From Cardinalis cardinalis (Eukaryota > Chordata > Aves > Passeriformes > Cardinalidae), in assembly GCA_014549065.1 (NCBI GenBank), contig JACDOX010000030.1, positions 4,478,165-4,542,164 of the forward strand: a stretch of 64,000 nucleotides of DNA, given 5' to 3'. This document shows, one piece after another, positions 37,001 through 49,298 of this stretch (positions are counted from its first letter, which is position 1; every line of letters begins with the position of its first letter). Both the position numbers and the translations under genes were made by a program. Below the pieces are notes generated by a model. It was not told the DNA's origin, did not search any database, and was given only the letters and a program-made list of their open reading frames with translations.

Positions 37001-40000
37001 AAGAGAAGGAGCAGCCTTTCTAGGCAATGAGACTGTTCCTGGGGAGAGGAACAGCTCATCCTTTGTTAGACCAGCTTCCCTAGCTGGAAGGAAGAGCAGC
37101 ATATTAGAGTTCCATCTTCACATCCTCCAGCTTCTTCCTCCATATCTGCACCTCTGACACCCAGGGACCATTTGTTTCTGTGTTACCTTCAGGGTATGAG
37201 ATAGGAGACTTCTCCTGCTCCAGAATCAGGAAGTTGCCCTTTGCCATGTGTGAATTTTGAGAGCATAGTGGAACAGACTAAGAAATAAATGACCCATTTG
37301 GAGGGCATTGCTCATGGGATGCAATGTCATTTTTGTTCAGCTGTGGGTAGACCATAATTTACAGCTAGATCTTGCTTCAGAGGATGTATTTAGTAGTTTA
37401 ATGCTGAATAGGCTACAGAGAATTCTCTCTTCTTTTTTTTTGCTGAACAGGATTCAATGTGTTCCACTCTAAATTGCTTTTTTATTAGGGTTATGCAACA
37501 AATATGCATTCATAGGCATCCATCAAGCCTTGTTTGAAATTTTTGCAATTTTAACTGAAATTGTATCTTTATTTGTGTGTCCATGTAATGCATTTTTCTC
37601 TACCAATGTCACATTGTTAAAAGCCTGATAAAAATGACCTGTCTCCTGAGCACATTGGTTAACTGGACATCTAGAGCTGAACTGAAATACAAAATAAAAT
37701 ATTCCTCAGTCTCAGCAGCATCATCAATACCATTCACACTGTCACTGGTTACTGTCCTGAGTAATTGCAGTGTAGTTACAGAATTTTGGCCTGGCACAGG
37801 AGAGTTCAGATGCTGCNGATCCCTCAGGCGGTGGTGCAAGCTGTGAGTGCTGATGAGTTTGTCAGAGTCTGGGTAGGAAGAACTTCCCTCTGTATTTTTG
37901 CACATGGATGCACCTCATTTCAGTGCTGCAATCTGTTCTTTCAGGTCCAACTTCAAGCTCCTGGCTGTCAGTGGAAAGCTCTATGCCATTGGTGGCCAGT
38001 CCCTTTCCAATGTGGAGTGCTACAACCCGGAGAATGACTGGTGGAATTTTGTGGCGTCCATGCCAAACCCTCTTGCAGAATTCTCAGCTTGTGAATGCAA
38101 GGGCAAGATCTACGTTATTGGAGGATACACTGCACGAGGTAACAAGTTTGCTGTTAGTTCTTGTTGCTTTTTANCTGGTTGTTTCCAAGGCCCAGATAAT
38201 TTTCTCCTGTTCTTCAGGAAAGCGCTTGAACTCGTGTAGAAGGCTGCGTAATGCTGATTAAAACACAAAGAANTAAATTGCTGGTAGAAAACTGTTGATG
38301 AAATAAACAAAACAAAACAATAGCTCTATCAGAAAAGAATCAGTTTTGGTTTTTTTCAGAGCCTGTGTGGACCTGGGCTCTGTTACTTGCGAAGAACAAG
38401 CTGATGGGTACTTTAGCACCCAGCTTAGCCACTAGCCCTTTTCTTAGATTTTGATCACACAGTAGAGAGAGGTCTCAACTTTCTTTGCTTTTTAAATACC
38501 TGGTTTAGACTGTCAGAAGGAAAAAAAATCATAGAAAATATCTGCCTGCTTTAGTATTTCTCATGTATTAATAGATATCATGGTCTTTTCACTACAGTAT
38601 TTCAGTGTTTCACAGACAAATTCAAGTTACGCCTTAATAACGGAATAGGACAATCAAAAGCTGAAGCAAGAGTCAACATTTTCAGCTTACTTAATTTCTA
38701 TGCCAGATTTTCTGTGGACACTGTACAGAGGGGATGATTTGAAGTTTCATTCTCTTCTGAAAATTATTTTTCTTTTATCCAGTGCGCAAACAAGTTCAGT
38801 TAAAAAAGGCTCCTATTTGTTCATTCCTTAAGTACATAGTGCCATTTTTTGGGAGGAAGACATTTTCTCAGAGCTTTGGAAGTAAATTTTTTAAACATGT
38901 CAAATGTTCAGTATTTACCAGGATTTCATAAGTTTGAATTTGGCCTTTGCCCACTTCAGTTGACCACAGCAGTTTTAAGGCTTTCTTTCCAAGCAGAGAA
39001 GGAAATTAGAGGAAGCTCAGCTTTTACAGACAGTACTGCAAGCAAAACTAAACAGATGTTAGAACAAGCTTCTAGTGTCCAAGCAGATTTGAGCTCTGAA
39101 TCACTTTGAAGTTTATAAAAGATACACTGCCACCCCTTAAGATCCTTCTGGTAATGAAAACCCTCAAGCACATTTTGTCCAGACCATTCTTACCCAGAGC
39201 CTGGTGGCTTCTGTGAGGAAAATGTGCTTGTGTCTTTATGGAGATCCGTGCTGTTCTGTGTGTGCTGCAGTCCCAGTCCTCTGGTCACCCCCACTACAGG
39301 ATCTACTGGGGCCACTGTGCTCCCTCATGTCCAGCACTGGGACTCTGAGATGTCTGGCACAAAACACTTTGCTGAGAAGTCAGATCTAAAGGGAAACATC
39401 CTGTGAGACAAGGGAACCAGGAGAAGGGGTTGTAAGAGGTTAATGGGAAGTCTTGTCTCTGGAGACCAGGGTTAGGTGCTTGGCATTTTTATCTAGAGAG
39501 AGAGAAAGAAGAGGTGAGGTGCTACACAATTACAGGAGGACCAGCTTTTCTCCTACACCCTCTGCACTCTGCANGTTCCTTTTCTGATACTTGTGCTGTG
39601 CTTTCATCAGGCTGCCTAGTCCTGGTGTCATGAAGAGGAAGACCAGCACGTTGCTGATGCAGATCCCATTCCTTGCATGTGCAGTCAGGATTGCTACTCT
39701 GTGTCAGGCTCCTGACTCGGTACTTGCTGCCTGTAGGTTCTGCTGAAGGAGAGTTGCAGNTTATCTCTGGCTTCCTCCACACTCCAGGGGATTGCTGCTG
39801 CCCTCCAAACCTCTGTCCTTTCCCAGGCCTTTTCCTAAAAGCCTTTNTCAATGGAAATCGAGCAGTAAAAGAATAGGAAGTTTTGAGCAGTGGATAACNA
39901 GCACATTTAGGCTTTTGTATAAATCCAGGATCACTCAGGACAGCAAACACCTGTGCTCGTTATTAAAAATCTCCTGAACAAGGCTCTGGAATCAGTTTTT

Positions 40001-42276
40001 CTGTGACATCTTGGTAGCAGACTTAGGCACCAGAATTGCCACCGTTACACTGGTGATTTTCCTTCTGAAGTATGCCAATGTCAGAAGGTNTTAAGACCTA
40101 AAGATATGAGAAACACCAAGGTTTATATGCTGGTTTGCTACCTTTACAACATAAAACACATGCAGGAATTAATGTTTTTNTATTTTGTTATTTTTAGTAA
40201 TTTTTGGTATTTCTGTATATACCTCAGTTTTGGTAGATTTTGTAGGCTGTTNTTTAAATTTGTGTAGAGCTTTCTCCTGAGACTGCACTTTCTAAAAGAT
40301 GGCAGGATCTGGAATTTCCCACTGTAAATTATAATGACACTTCTTGAATAAAGTCCTTCTCTTGAGTTTGCAGCTCTCACTTCTGAACGTAGATCCTAAT
40401 AGAAATTCCATGTCACACACACATGTTCATATTTTGTATTGTAGGTTTTGTTTTGGGTTTTTTTTTTGTTGTTTCAATGGATATAAAAGACCCAGGCTGT
40501 GGACTGAGCATGTGGGGGCCATGTTGCAATGGACTTCTATTTCATACACCTCCTCTCAAATAGCACATTTTCCAGGGGAAGTTTACTGCTATAGATAGTC
40601 ATAGAAACTTAATTGGGACTTCTCCTCCCCTTAATGAGTCAGAGAATGATAGGTTGTTTGTAGACAAAGGTCATCTATATGTAGAGCTGTAGTTTCACAG
40701 AGCACTTCCATGAAAATAATCAGGGTGCAAATGCTGGATGGAGCAGCACCTCCCTGATCATGCCACTGATGCACTTCATTCATGACAGTCCCATTATATT
40801 TCTGGCTATTTATACCTGTGCCCTCACAGAACCTGTCAGTGTGTCCCTGTCTGCTCTTCCCTCTGGGAGCTCATCTGGAAGTCATCATGCATGACAGACT
40901 GGTTCTATGGAGGAGATTTAATAAAAGACCTGTCTAGAGGCTGCAAACCTGTTCCTGCTTGTCACTTGAGGTTGGATTTGAGTTCAGGTCTCCAGAGACT
41001 GGAACTGAATTTACTGAGTCGTGTGCATTCTGTGATAATTTAGTGAAGCCTTGGGCACAGCCAGGGTCTTCAGTGCACCATAAATCAGGGTGGCATTGTA
41101 ACAGTTTTGTGGAAAAACATTATTGCAAACACATGCACACACTGAGTTGTGAATTATGGAGATCATTTCAGCTTCTTTCTGAGCCTCTGCTTGATGGCAG
41201 AGCACAGATTTCCTGGTTCTTAGATGATTTTGACAGTGCATGTTTCTCTCTTTATAAGGTGCCCTTAGGTCATCCAGACCACTTGCTGAAATGTAACCAG
41301 CTTTACAAATTTTATTCCATAAAACTGTGATTTATGGACTGAAATGTGAAGTATCAGAGTTAAGCTTGGATGGTAAATCATCACTTGGCAGCCATTAATG
41401 AAGTGTACTCTCTTCATGATAGTTTGCTTCATCTGTGACCACTTCTGGAGATGAGAATATTGCTCCATTTCCCTCTTTGTAAAAAAATACTTATGTATCA
41501 ATCAGAGACAAAATTAAAAGCATAAGCTGAAGGGTAGGGCTTAGATTCTGCTAAAATCTGTGGGCTCAGACAATTTACAGCATGTAATGTGCCAGAAGTA
41601 GCATCATTTTTTTCCCCTGTGCCAAGGAACAGAACGTTCAAAGTTTCTTGTNAAGGGCAAAGAGCTGCAGTTTTCAGTGATCACCATTTCTCCCCTGGCT
41701 TGCCCTGCAAGTGTGTGAGCAATCTGCAGGAAAGGCTGTGACGCTTTGTAGGAGAGAAAAACGCTCCCCCACGAGTCCCTTGTGACAGAATTATTGATTT
41801 GTGAATGTCCCCTCTCTGTTCCAGGCAGGAACATGAGCATCCTGCAGTACTGTCCNACTTCTGATTCCTGGACCAACTTGGAGCTGTGCGACGTGCACGT
41901 GCGCAAGCAGCAGATGCTCTCTGTGGAGGAGACCATCTACCTGGTGGGGGGCTGCATCCTGGAGCCCGGGCCCAGCCACAGATCCAGCCCCAGCGAGGAC
42001 GTGCTGACCGTGCAGTCCTACAACATCGCCACCAAAGAGTGGCTCTACCTCAATGAGAACTCATCCAAATCCGGCCTTAACTTGACTTGCACGCTCCACA
42101 ACGATGGAGTCTATATCTTGAGTAGGAATATTACTCTGTCTTCCAGCTTGGAGCAGCGTCTCTTCCTGAAGTACAACATCTTCACGGACACTTGGGAGAC
42201 CCTGGGGCGCTTCCCAGCCTTTGGACAGAACATTCTGATCTGTTCTATGTATTTGCCTGATGGACGAAAAGTGTAA
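30146..42276 (+). CDS. KLHL42: KLHL42, BTB-BACK-Kelch CUL3 ubiquitin-ligase adaptor
   Basis: Three coding exons (30146-31056, 37945-38138, 41825-42276) join in matching phases (2, then 1) into 518 residues, against about 505 in human. Order: a low-complexity Arg/Gln/Glu leader (1-33), a BTB domain (about 33-130, with LGDKCYPVCKRKLIEQSDYF), a BACK-like helical region (131-235) and a Kelch propeller with FIVGGY (269), YAIGGQ (317), YVIGGY (360) and YLVGGC in exon 3. KLHL42 (formerly KLHDC5) binds CUL3 through BTB and is reported to recruit the katanin p60 subunit for ubiquitination, limiting microtubule severing at mitosis. The extra length relative to human lies mainly in the leader. The first ATG of the frame is used; GC-rich sequence and the CpG island surround it. 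One N (AAN, residue 288) leaves Lys or Asn open. Confidence 0.96.
30204..30227 (+). other. G-quadruplex motif in KLHL42 coding start
   Basis: Four G-runs (3, 4, 4 and 4) with loops AA, AAGCA and AT lie on the coding strand, 58 nt after the A of the ATG. The match to the standard G3+N1-7 pattern is exact. Folding in RNA or DNA is inferred, not shown. Confidence 0.7.
31225..31836. mobile_element. Solo LTR of an endogenous retrovirus (passerine type)
   Basis: A 612-bp element starts TGTGAAAAACGCC and ends GCACTTTTCACA, so it has TG...CA ends with an 8-bp terminal inverted repeat TGTGAAAA/TTTTCACA. Internal phrases (TGGACGTCCGGGTACC, GGACAGCCGTTAACAAAGG) match an LTR family I recognise from songbird genomes, though I cannot name the subfamily. 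AATAAA occurs at 31595. Flanks TAAG and GAAG could be a decayed 4-bp target duplication. No gag, pol or env sequence adjoins it, so it is a solo LTR left by recombination. It lies in KLHL42 intron 1. Confidence 0.85.
31837..37944 (+). other. KLHL42: KLHL42 intron 1, remainder
   Basis: About 6.1 kb between the solo LTR and exon 2. No exon-like frame with family resemblance and no further recognised transposon was found. Confidence 0.5.
37945..38138 (+). CDS. KLHL42: KLHL42 exon 2 (Kelch repeats)
   Basis: A 194-nt exon from TTCTTTCAG to CGAG|GTAACA. It encodes SNFKLLAVSGKLYAIGGQSL and the following Kelch blade, up to KIYVIGGYTARG. The paired GG motifs and WW in DWWNFVASM are typical of Kelch repeats. 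Confidence 0.96.
38139..41824 (+). other. KLHL42: KLHL42 intron 2
   Basis: A 3.7 kb intron starting GTAACA and ending CTCTGTTCCAG. Nothing further was recognised in it. Confidence 0.6.
41825..42276 (+). CDS. KLHL42: KLHL42 exon 3 (C-terminal Kelch repeats)
   Basis: A 452-nt terminal exon after CTCTGTTCCAG. It begins RNMSILQYCP and includes VRKQQMLSVEETIYLVGGC, SEDVLTVQSYN, SGLNLTCTLHNDGVYI and FLKYNIFTDTWE. It ends MYLPDGRKV and a TAA stop. The order of motifs matches the human protein to its C-terminus. Confidence 0.96.
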
Positions 42277-42649
42277 CAGCATGAGGGTTTTCTTTTCAGT
42301 TCATTAATATTTTTTTGATAAAATATTGCTGCCTCTGAATAATTCCATTTTCAGAATGTCATCTGGTTGCATAATGCAGGCATAAAATACCGATTCTGTT
42401 CTCTAAAAAGGTTTCAGAATTCAGTATGAAGAGAAATGCTTCCAGAAGCAGTTTTAAGATGTGGATTTTAAAATTTTACTTGTTTGGATTAAAATTTCAC
42501 CAGGTATTGTTTGCAATTTCAATGTAAAATTATTGTGTTGGCAACTGATACAGGAGTTCCAAAGGCAAAACTGATCAGTCTGGTTTTATTCTTCATCTTA
42601 GTAGACAGTGTAGAACAAAACATATACATTTTAAAAGTGGAAACAATTA

Positions 42650-42655
42650 AATAAA
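42650..42655 (+). terminator. KLHL42: KLHL42 proximal poly(A) signal AATAAA
   Basis: A canonical AATAAA lies 374 nt after the KLHL42 stop. Further AATAAA copies near 44812 could serve a longer 3' UTR of about 2.5 kb. Which is used cannot be told from sequence. Confidence 0.6.
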
Positions 42656-45600
42656 GTAAGTAATTAGTATAATCAAAATCACAACAGAATTTATTTCTTT
42701 CAAAGTACAGTTTTTACTCAAGCCATGTTTTGTCAAGTGCACACTGTTTCAGGTTGTTTTTACTATCCCATTTTTATCTCTTCCATGGCAGCAAGTGAGA
42801 TTCTCAAAGGTGCCAGCAGTTGGGGTCCCATCAAGAATTTTCTCTGAATTATTTGTAGTGCAATGCTTTGCCAGGGACTGGTAGGAATTACCTAGAGGCT
42901 ACAGTCACTGATTGGAAAGTAGATGCTCTTTTAATGGAAGTTGGCAGCATTTCTTGCTACTACTAAGATAAATGTAAAAAGGCTCTTTATTCAAAGGGTG
43001 CAGTTTCCTAATTGTCATAAAGGTTTGAGTCTTAGTTACCTTGTTGTGNTCTGTGGTACTTGAAACTGAGTTTTAAAGATGAAATTGCAGTTGGCAGCAA
43101 GCTGTGTGTTGTGAAGATATCAGCCCTGAGCACATGCAGAGGTGATCCTGCTCCAGGCACATCCTGATTGGTAANACTCCTGTGGGATATGAATGGAAGG
43201 CTTGGCTCTCATACGTGACTCCCTGAACACGTCCCCTAGAGTGGGTGCATGTGAGTGTTGGCTCTTTCTGGTGTCACCAGGGAAAGTTGCCTCAGGTTTG
43301 CCACCCAATGTTGTACTTGTGTAAAGGGCACTGTGAGGGGGTCGCTGTGAGCACTCCTCTGTGGGGATTCTGCAGTGGAGACTGCAGGAGCTTCTCCCAG
43401 TTCCTGCCNCTTGCCTGACGGAATTGCAGCCAGGATTGGCCTCTTTTCTCCATGTAGCTCAGGAGTGCAAAAGGTCTGCTTGAGGGGCCTGCCCAGCCCT
43501 GGAGAGTAGTGTGTCCTCACAACAGGGAGAGGAAAAGCTCTGGGCCACCATGAGAAGGGCCAGGTTAGACATGTGCTAAACACATTGCAGGGATGCTGGT
43601 TCTGTGCCAGCTGTTCATCCATATGAGATTTAAAGCACCTCAACATATTCCTAATGTGTGGAGATGTCTTTTTTGTTTCTTCATTAAAATTCAGGAATCT
43701 GAAGCTTCTTTTGAAGACAGGGGCCTGTTGTACAGAGGATGAGGCAGCAATGGTTCCCTCAGGNTCCTTGTAACTCCTTGCTTTTGTANAGTTTTGAATG
43801 AAATCTGTTCTTGCTAAAGGGTTATCAGTCTTAAAGTGCCTTGCCAGTCCCTGCTCACACATTAATCTTGGTGCTTCCAATCACCTGTANCAATCCAAAC
43901 AGAAAATCCCAGGAAACTTCTCCAGAATGAGGGCGTTTGTGTTTGAACACTTTCAGGATGAAAACAACCACATCACAAGGTATTTTGGATGTCTGAGATT
44001 TACCTTTTTGGGTGGAACTTTTGCAGCCTGGTGGAGAATGTCCTGCCTCAGCCCAAACTGGTGCCTGCCACTCAGCTCTGTATGACTTCAATTAGCTAAG
44101 TCCATGTTAATGTGTTTTTATTTCCTTTGAAGGCATTGTGCAACTGCTGTGTTTTGACAGCGGTATCAGACCACACAATTGCTCGTCTCCAATGAAGCAA
44201 TTAGGTGACTTTCATAAGATGCTTCTTCCAGAAGTGTTTCAGAATAAATATAAGCAGGGTGCCNTTGCCTGGTGATAAATTATCTCGGTCACATTATGCT
44301 ACTTGCTTTTCTAAATTTCTTTTCAGTTCCAGATTCAGTACTCTACAGTCAACTGTGACCAATGTTGGTGGAGGGAATCACATCCAAGTTGCATCCAAAT
44401 TCTCTTTCCTAGCAAATTAACCGAGAAACCCCATCACTCCTGGGTTTGTAGTGGGGGGAATCAAATCAAGTCCTTTCAAACCCATTCATTTCTTAGTGCA
44501 GTCGTAATTCCAAAAACTATGACATCATCTTCTTGGTGTGATTACTNTTTCAGAAGAGGCCTTTCCACACTGGGTTTGTCTTGGTTTCAACTTCCAGCAG
44601 TCAAGTGACCACCTTGAAAACCTGCTCAAATGCAGAAGACAAAGATGTGTCTGACCATAAATACAGTCAGACCCTTTTGTCAGTCCATGGTGCAAATGCC
44701 TCCTACACTGACATCTGACAGTACTGCAGTCACAAATCAAAACTGGTGTTTAATTTACTGGTAGCATTAATTAGTGTAAGAATCTAAATGTACTCCATTA
44801 CTACATGCTGAAATAAAAATAAATGCTTTTTTTNAAACAAAATCCTTTTACAGAAAAGTATGCAGTGTGTGTGGCCCCATACCTCAGGAAAGAAACCAAA
44901 CACTGTGACTGTCTCGTGCCCTGTTTATTTTCTTTCTATCAGTTTTATACTTCATATTCACTTTTTATATTTTGGGGCAAGGAAAAGTGTCTGAGAGCCA
45001 CTAACAGAATAATTAAACCACTACTTTTTAGCCAATGGAAGTGTTCAGTGATCCNGTGTGCTCTCCTTTCTCTGGTAGTGGGAGGAAATTTGAATTTTCT
45101 TGATTTTAGAAGTAGCCAAAGGGTCCTTGCAGTCTCATTAACTGGAANTACCTCTGTTGTCCTCATGTTGGGCACTTGCCATGTGGGCTTGGAGACATCC
45201 TTCAAGCTCCTGACATCTGCATCTCCAAAAGTGAGCAAGTAGGAATGTTCATCTTNTGGGAACACAAGGGTCATTGGTATGTAGTGTTTGAAAGAGTTCT
45301 GAGCATGTGGAGTACATTTGTCCTCAGTGCTGTCACTGCCACTTCCTTGGCTAGTCAGACTGCTTCAGCAAGTGCTAATTACTTCAGCTTCTACTAATTA
45401 CCTATTTCCAGCCTACTTCTTTCCTTCCTTCTTTCTTTTTTTCTATTTGNTCACCCAACAGTCTGTAGTTCATCTAAGTTTCCTGGTCTTGGTGTTCCCA
45501 AGTCTGTATCCAACCTCCAGACTGCTGCTTTCCTGCTGTGTCTGGGTTATCCAGTGCTTTATATCTCCACTACTTATCTTCTCTGCCTCATGAACCAGTT

Positions 45601-47996
45601 CCCTGTTACTGACCAGCAAAAGCTGGCTATGCTAGAGGATGATCCTGAGTTGAAAGAAGGAGCAGCAGCCCCCAAAGTCCTGAGGGAGGAGTAAAAGGAA
45701 AACTGTGGGAACTCAGTCCCTCCTCGTAAAATGCAGGAGCATTTGAGAAGGTTGATCACATCAAGGCTAAGAGGGAGCATAAAAGTTTCTTCCTTACTGG
45801 GAATGGTTTGTGGTTTTCAATGTGAAATAAAGAGTTGTGTGGGGCTTAAGTTTAATCTCTCTGGCTGCTTTCCATGGGTTTCCCTTTCTGCCCTGTCGGC
45901 CGACTTCTCTTGAGCTTAATATCTGTGTTTTACATTCTTTGAGGATTTTGCCTTTCTACATCAGTGTCCAGCCCATTTTGCTGANATCAAATGCTAGCAG
46001 TTTGTTGGTTTTTTCTGTGTGTTGCTCTCCTTTTCACACTCATCTGTGTCTGTCTGTCACAAAGCAGTTTGTAATTCAGGTGTAACCTTTTCATTTAATC
46101 AGTTTTGGGCTCTGGGAAGAGAAACCTACAAAGCTAAAAATGTTCAATTTCCTTGCATCCTCATTTCAATGAGAAATGATGCTNCAGGCATTCAGTTTGT
46201 GGGAATTGGTCTGTGTCTGTGACAGGATGGAGAACAGAGGGCACAGAGTGTAAACATTTTTTTATTTAACACATAATATGCTCAAAGCCCCCCACGTGCA
46301 GAAGTTACTCCTCCCTGCCATCCCTGTGAGGTAAGATAGACTCTGTAAATGCTGTTAAACCAGAGACATCCTTGGAACAGCTGTTGGCAAGACCAGCAAA
46401 TTGATAGGTGTTCATCAAGAGCCCTCCTCAGAGGGCAGAAGCTGTCAGATTGTGTGGATATAATTATTTGCACTTAGAGCAGTGACCAAAGGGTGGCTCC
46501 CTAGCCCCACAGTAAGGCTTAGGAGCCGGAGCTCATGCTCTCAGACAGAAAATTTAAACCCCTTTACAGTTGGTCTCAGACTGTTGTTTCCACCTAACCA
46601 GCTTTGAGCCTAGTTTAGTGCAACCTCTGNGTTGTTTTTTGNTTTTTGGGTTTTTTTTTATTTCCTNAGAAGGAGAGTGGAGTTGGGAGAAGGAGTCTGG
46701 ATTTTGTGAACTGAAAGGGATCATGCATTCACAGATTTAAAATCACTCTCCCAATTATACATGCTATATGGATTATTTTCTAAAAGCAGTGACATTACCA
46801 GTAAACACGTGCTGTTATCTCCTGTGAATATCAGTGTTGTCTAAAGTAAGATTTGGTTTCTTTTTTGCAATTAGAAGAGTAAACCACTGCAGTTCCTGTA
46901 CTTTTCTAGTGGTAGACTGATTATACAGGGTCCAGTTTTAGAGTGCCCAGTTACATCATGTGCTGAACATCTTCAACCTATAAATGCTTCAAGAGGAGAG
47001 AAAGACATTCAGCACCTTAGCAAAGATGTTTCCTGTTTGTTGGTACTTAGACCATTACTTAAGATTGAGCAATGAACACAAACTGAATCATCCTTCCCTT
47101 TCTCCACTTTTCNGTTGAAATTTATGATTATTCACTCAGGTGATTTTCCACTCTCTGATATTTTCCAGGTGTATTAAANGGTGTGTCTTGTGATAAGAAC
47201 ACCTTTTATAAATAATTTTCAGCATCTTCAAAATTACTTACTCTATAAACTTTCTGGTTTACTTTTATTCGTAATGCTTTGAAAAATGGTTTTGTAGAAT
47301 TTTGAGTACTTTTCTGTACTTAGTATTGAAAATATCAGGGATTTCAACAGTGTAAGGGCAGGGAAATACCTGTAGCTCTTCAAGGACATGACTTCAGCTG
47401 TGCAAGGTCTGAAATGTAAAATGCGTCAGTACTTCNTTTCCTCTGAAACTTAGTCTAATTTGCAGTTAACTAATTTAATTGGGTTAATTTACTAATTTTA
47501 AGTTTTACACCATTCACTGAAGTTAAAGCACTTTCATTTGAGCAGTGGTTTTGGAGGTGATGTTAAAAGGGCTCTGTGTTCAGCTTTGGATATTGTTACT
47601 ACAATTTACTTTTTCTACTGGGGCTGTTATAATTGTCTGGTGTCCCACTAAATGCCTTTTTATTTGGTTGCAAGGGAAGCTTTTGCCCACAGGTAGGGCC
47701 TTGATTTATTATGAAGACCAGAGCTGTGTCATTTGAGAATGTGTATTTTGAGGCTATAAATTATTGATTGATGATAACTGCAGGGAAGCCCACAAATACC
47801 CATGATTTTGGGTGGTAGGGGTGGAGATTAAGCTAGGAAAGAGATGCTTAGGGACAGCCACTCTCTAACCTCCAGGCATAAGCAATTTTCATTCCCAGAA
47901 TCAGTCAGAAATGGTTTTAAAATAAGAACTCCTTTTTCCCTCTTCCCATCTCTTCTGCTGCAGCCCAAACCCTTTCAGTCACAGCAATTTGTGGCA

Positions 47997-48037
47997 AGAC
48001 ATCTGTACTTGGAAGTACAGACATCTGTACTTGGAAG
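47997..48037 (+). repeat. 22-bp tandem repeat, about 1.9 units
   Basis: AGACATCTGTACTTGGAAG occurs twice, separated by TAC. Confidence 0.9.
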
Positions 48038-48773
48038 AGAGTGTTGGCGGTGAGGTAGGAATGTGCTGCTTGTGCAGGTGATCCCTTATCAGAGCTGCTG
48101 CTTGGCAGGCCAAGAAACCTTCCTGCAGCTTTCCTGAGGACACTGATGGCCCTTTAATGTCATGTTATCTGCTAATGTGTGCGTGATGAGANGTGAGGCA
48201 GGGAGAGGAGTCNCAGAAGCACTATTGTGGACCTGATNAAAATGCACAATAGCCTTGTAGAAAAACTACTGCTTTTTTGTTTTTAGTAGAGCCTGATCCA
48301 AAGCCTTTGATGTTAATAAAAAGAACCAGCTTGGAATTAGGCACATGATTGAGTGAATTAGATAATTGTGAAAGAATCAAAGGGATGTTAACTGTACAAC
48401 TGGCTGATGAAGGAAGAGGCATAGGCTTGGAGAGCCTTGGCACAGTGTGATCTCTGATATGCCCCATCTGTGGTTTTTGAATTTCACTGTGAAGATGTCC
48501 ATTGTGTTAAACAAGCTTATCAAATATACTGGCTCTGAAAAATCAGGAGAATGATAATTAGGAATATCTGGGGAGAAGGTGAGCATCTCTACAATTATGC
48601 TGGTAGGGAATCACTGAGAAAACGTTGCTNTCATACTTCTGGTTCTGACCAGAACGTGTCTGTGTTTCCTTGTACCAAGAAATGTGGTGTGTGAGATGAG
48701 GTTGAAGTGTTTTACTTTATACNCTGGTGCTGTGAGATTTTAATTTGCTTGTTTTCTTGCACCAGAGCATCTC

Positions 48774-48790
48774 AAAAAAAAAAAAAAAAA
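48774..48790 (+). repeat. Poly(A) run
   Basis: Seventeen consecutive A residues. No processed gene copy or SINE body is recognisable immediately upstream. Confidence 0.9.
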
Positions 48791-49187
48791 TTGTATCCAG
48801 GCATTAGATCTTTCTCCCACAAGCTGTGATAATGCCATAGCCAACAAAATGATCTGAGTATGGTCATGTGGGACTGACAGGCATCATCCCCGTGTTACTG
48901 TGAATTTATACAAGTAGAGAAGATTTATTTGTACAAGGATTAGAACTTTGGCTGATATTCCATGCAAGGTGAAACAGCTCCAGGAATTTCTTGAGAACAA
49001 AACATCTCAGGGTGGTTTTCCTCTATAGGANAGATAGGGGTGTGTCCCACAAAGGGGATTTGAAATCCTTGAGGAAGAGGATAGACTTAAAGCTAAATCT
49101 CCTGTGCCTTGGCAAATCTCCCAGGAAACATAAACTCTCTTCTTTCTTCGGTTTGTATGGGTAACTAGTTTTTGTTACTTGCTTAAG

Positions 49188-49298
49188 CAAAAAAAAACAA
49201 CAACAACAAAAACAAAACCAAAAACCCAAAACCATATAACTCCAAAACTAAAAGAAACCAATAAAACCAAACCAAAACCAAACAAACCAAAAAAATTA
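49188..49298 (+). repeat. A/C-rich simple sequence
   Basis: Degenerate AAC, AAAAC and AAACC repeats run for about 110 bp with hardly any G or T. Similar purine-cytosine-rich tracts occur at 53858-53922 and 62949-63010. Confidence 0.8.
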
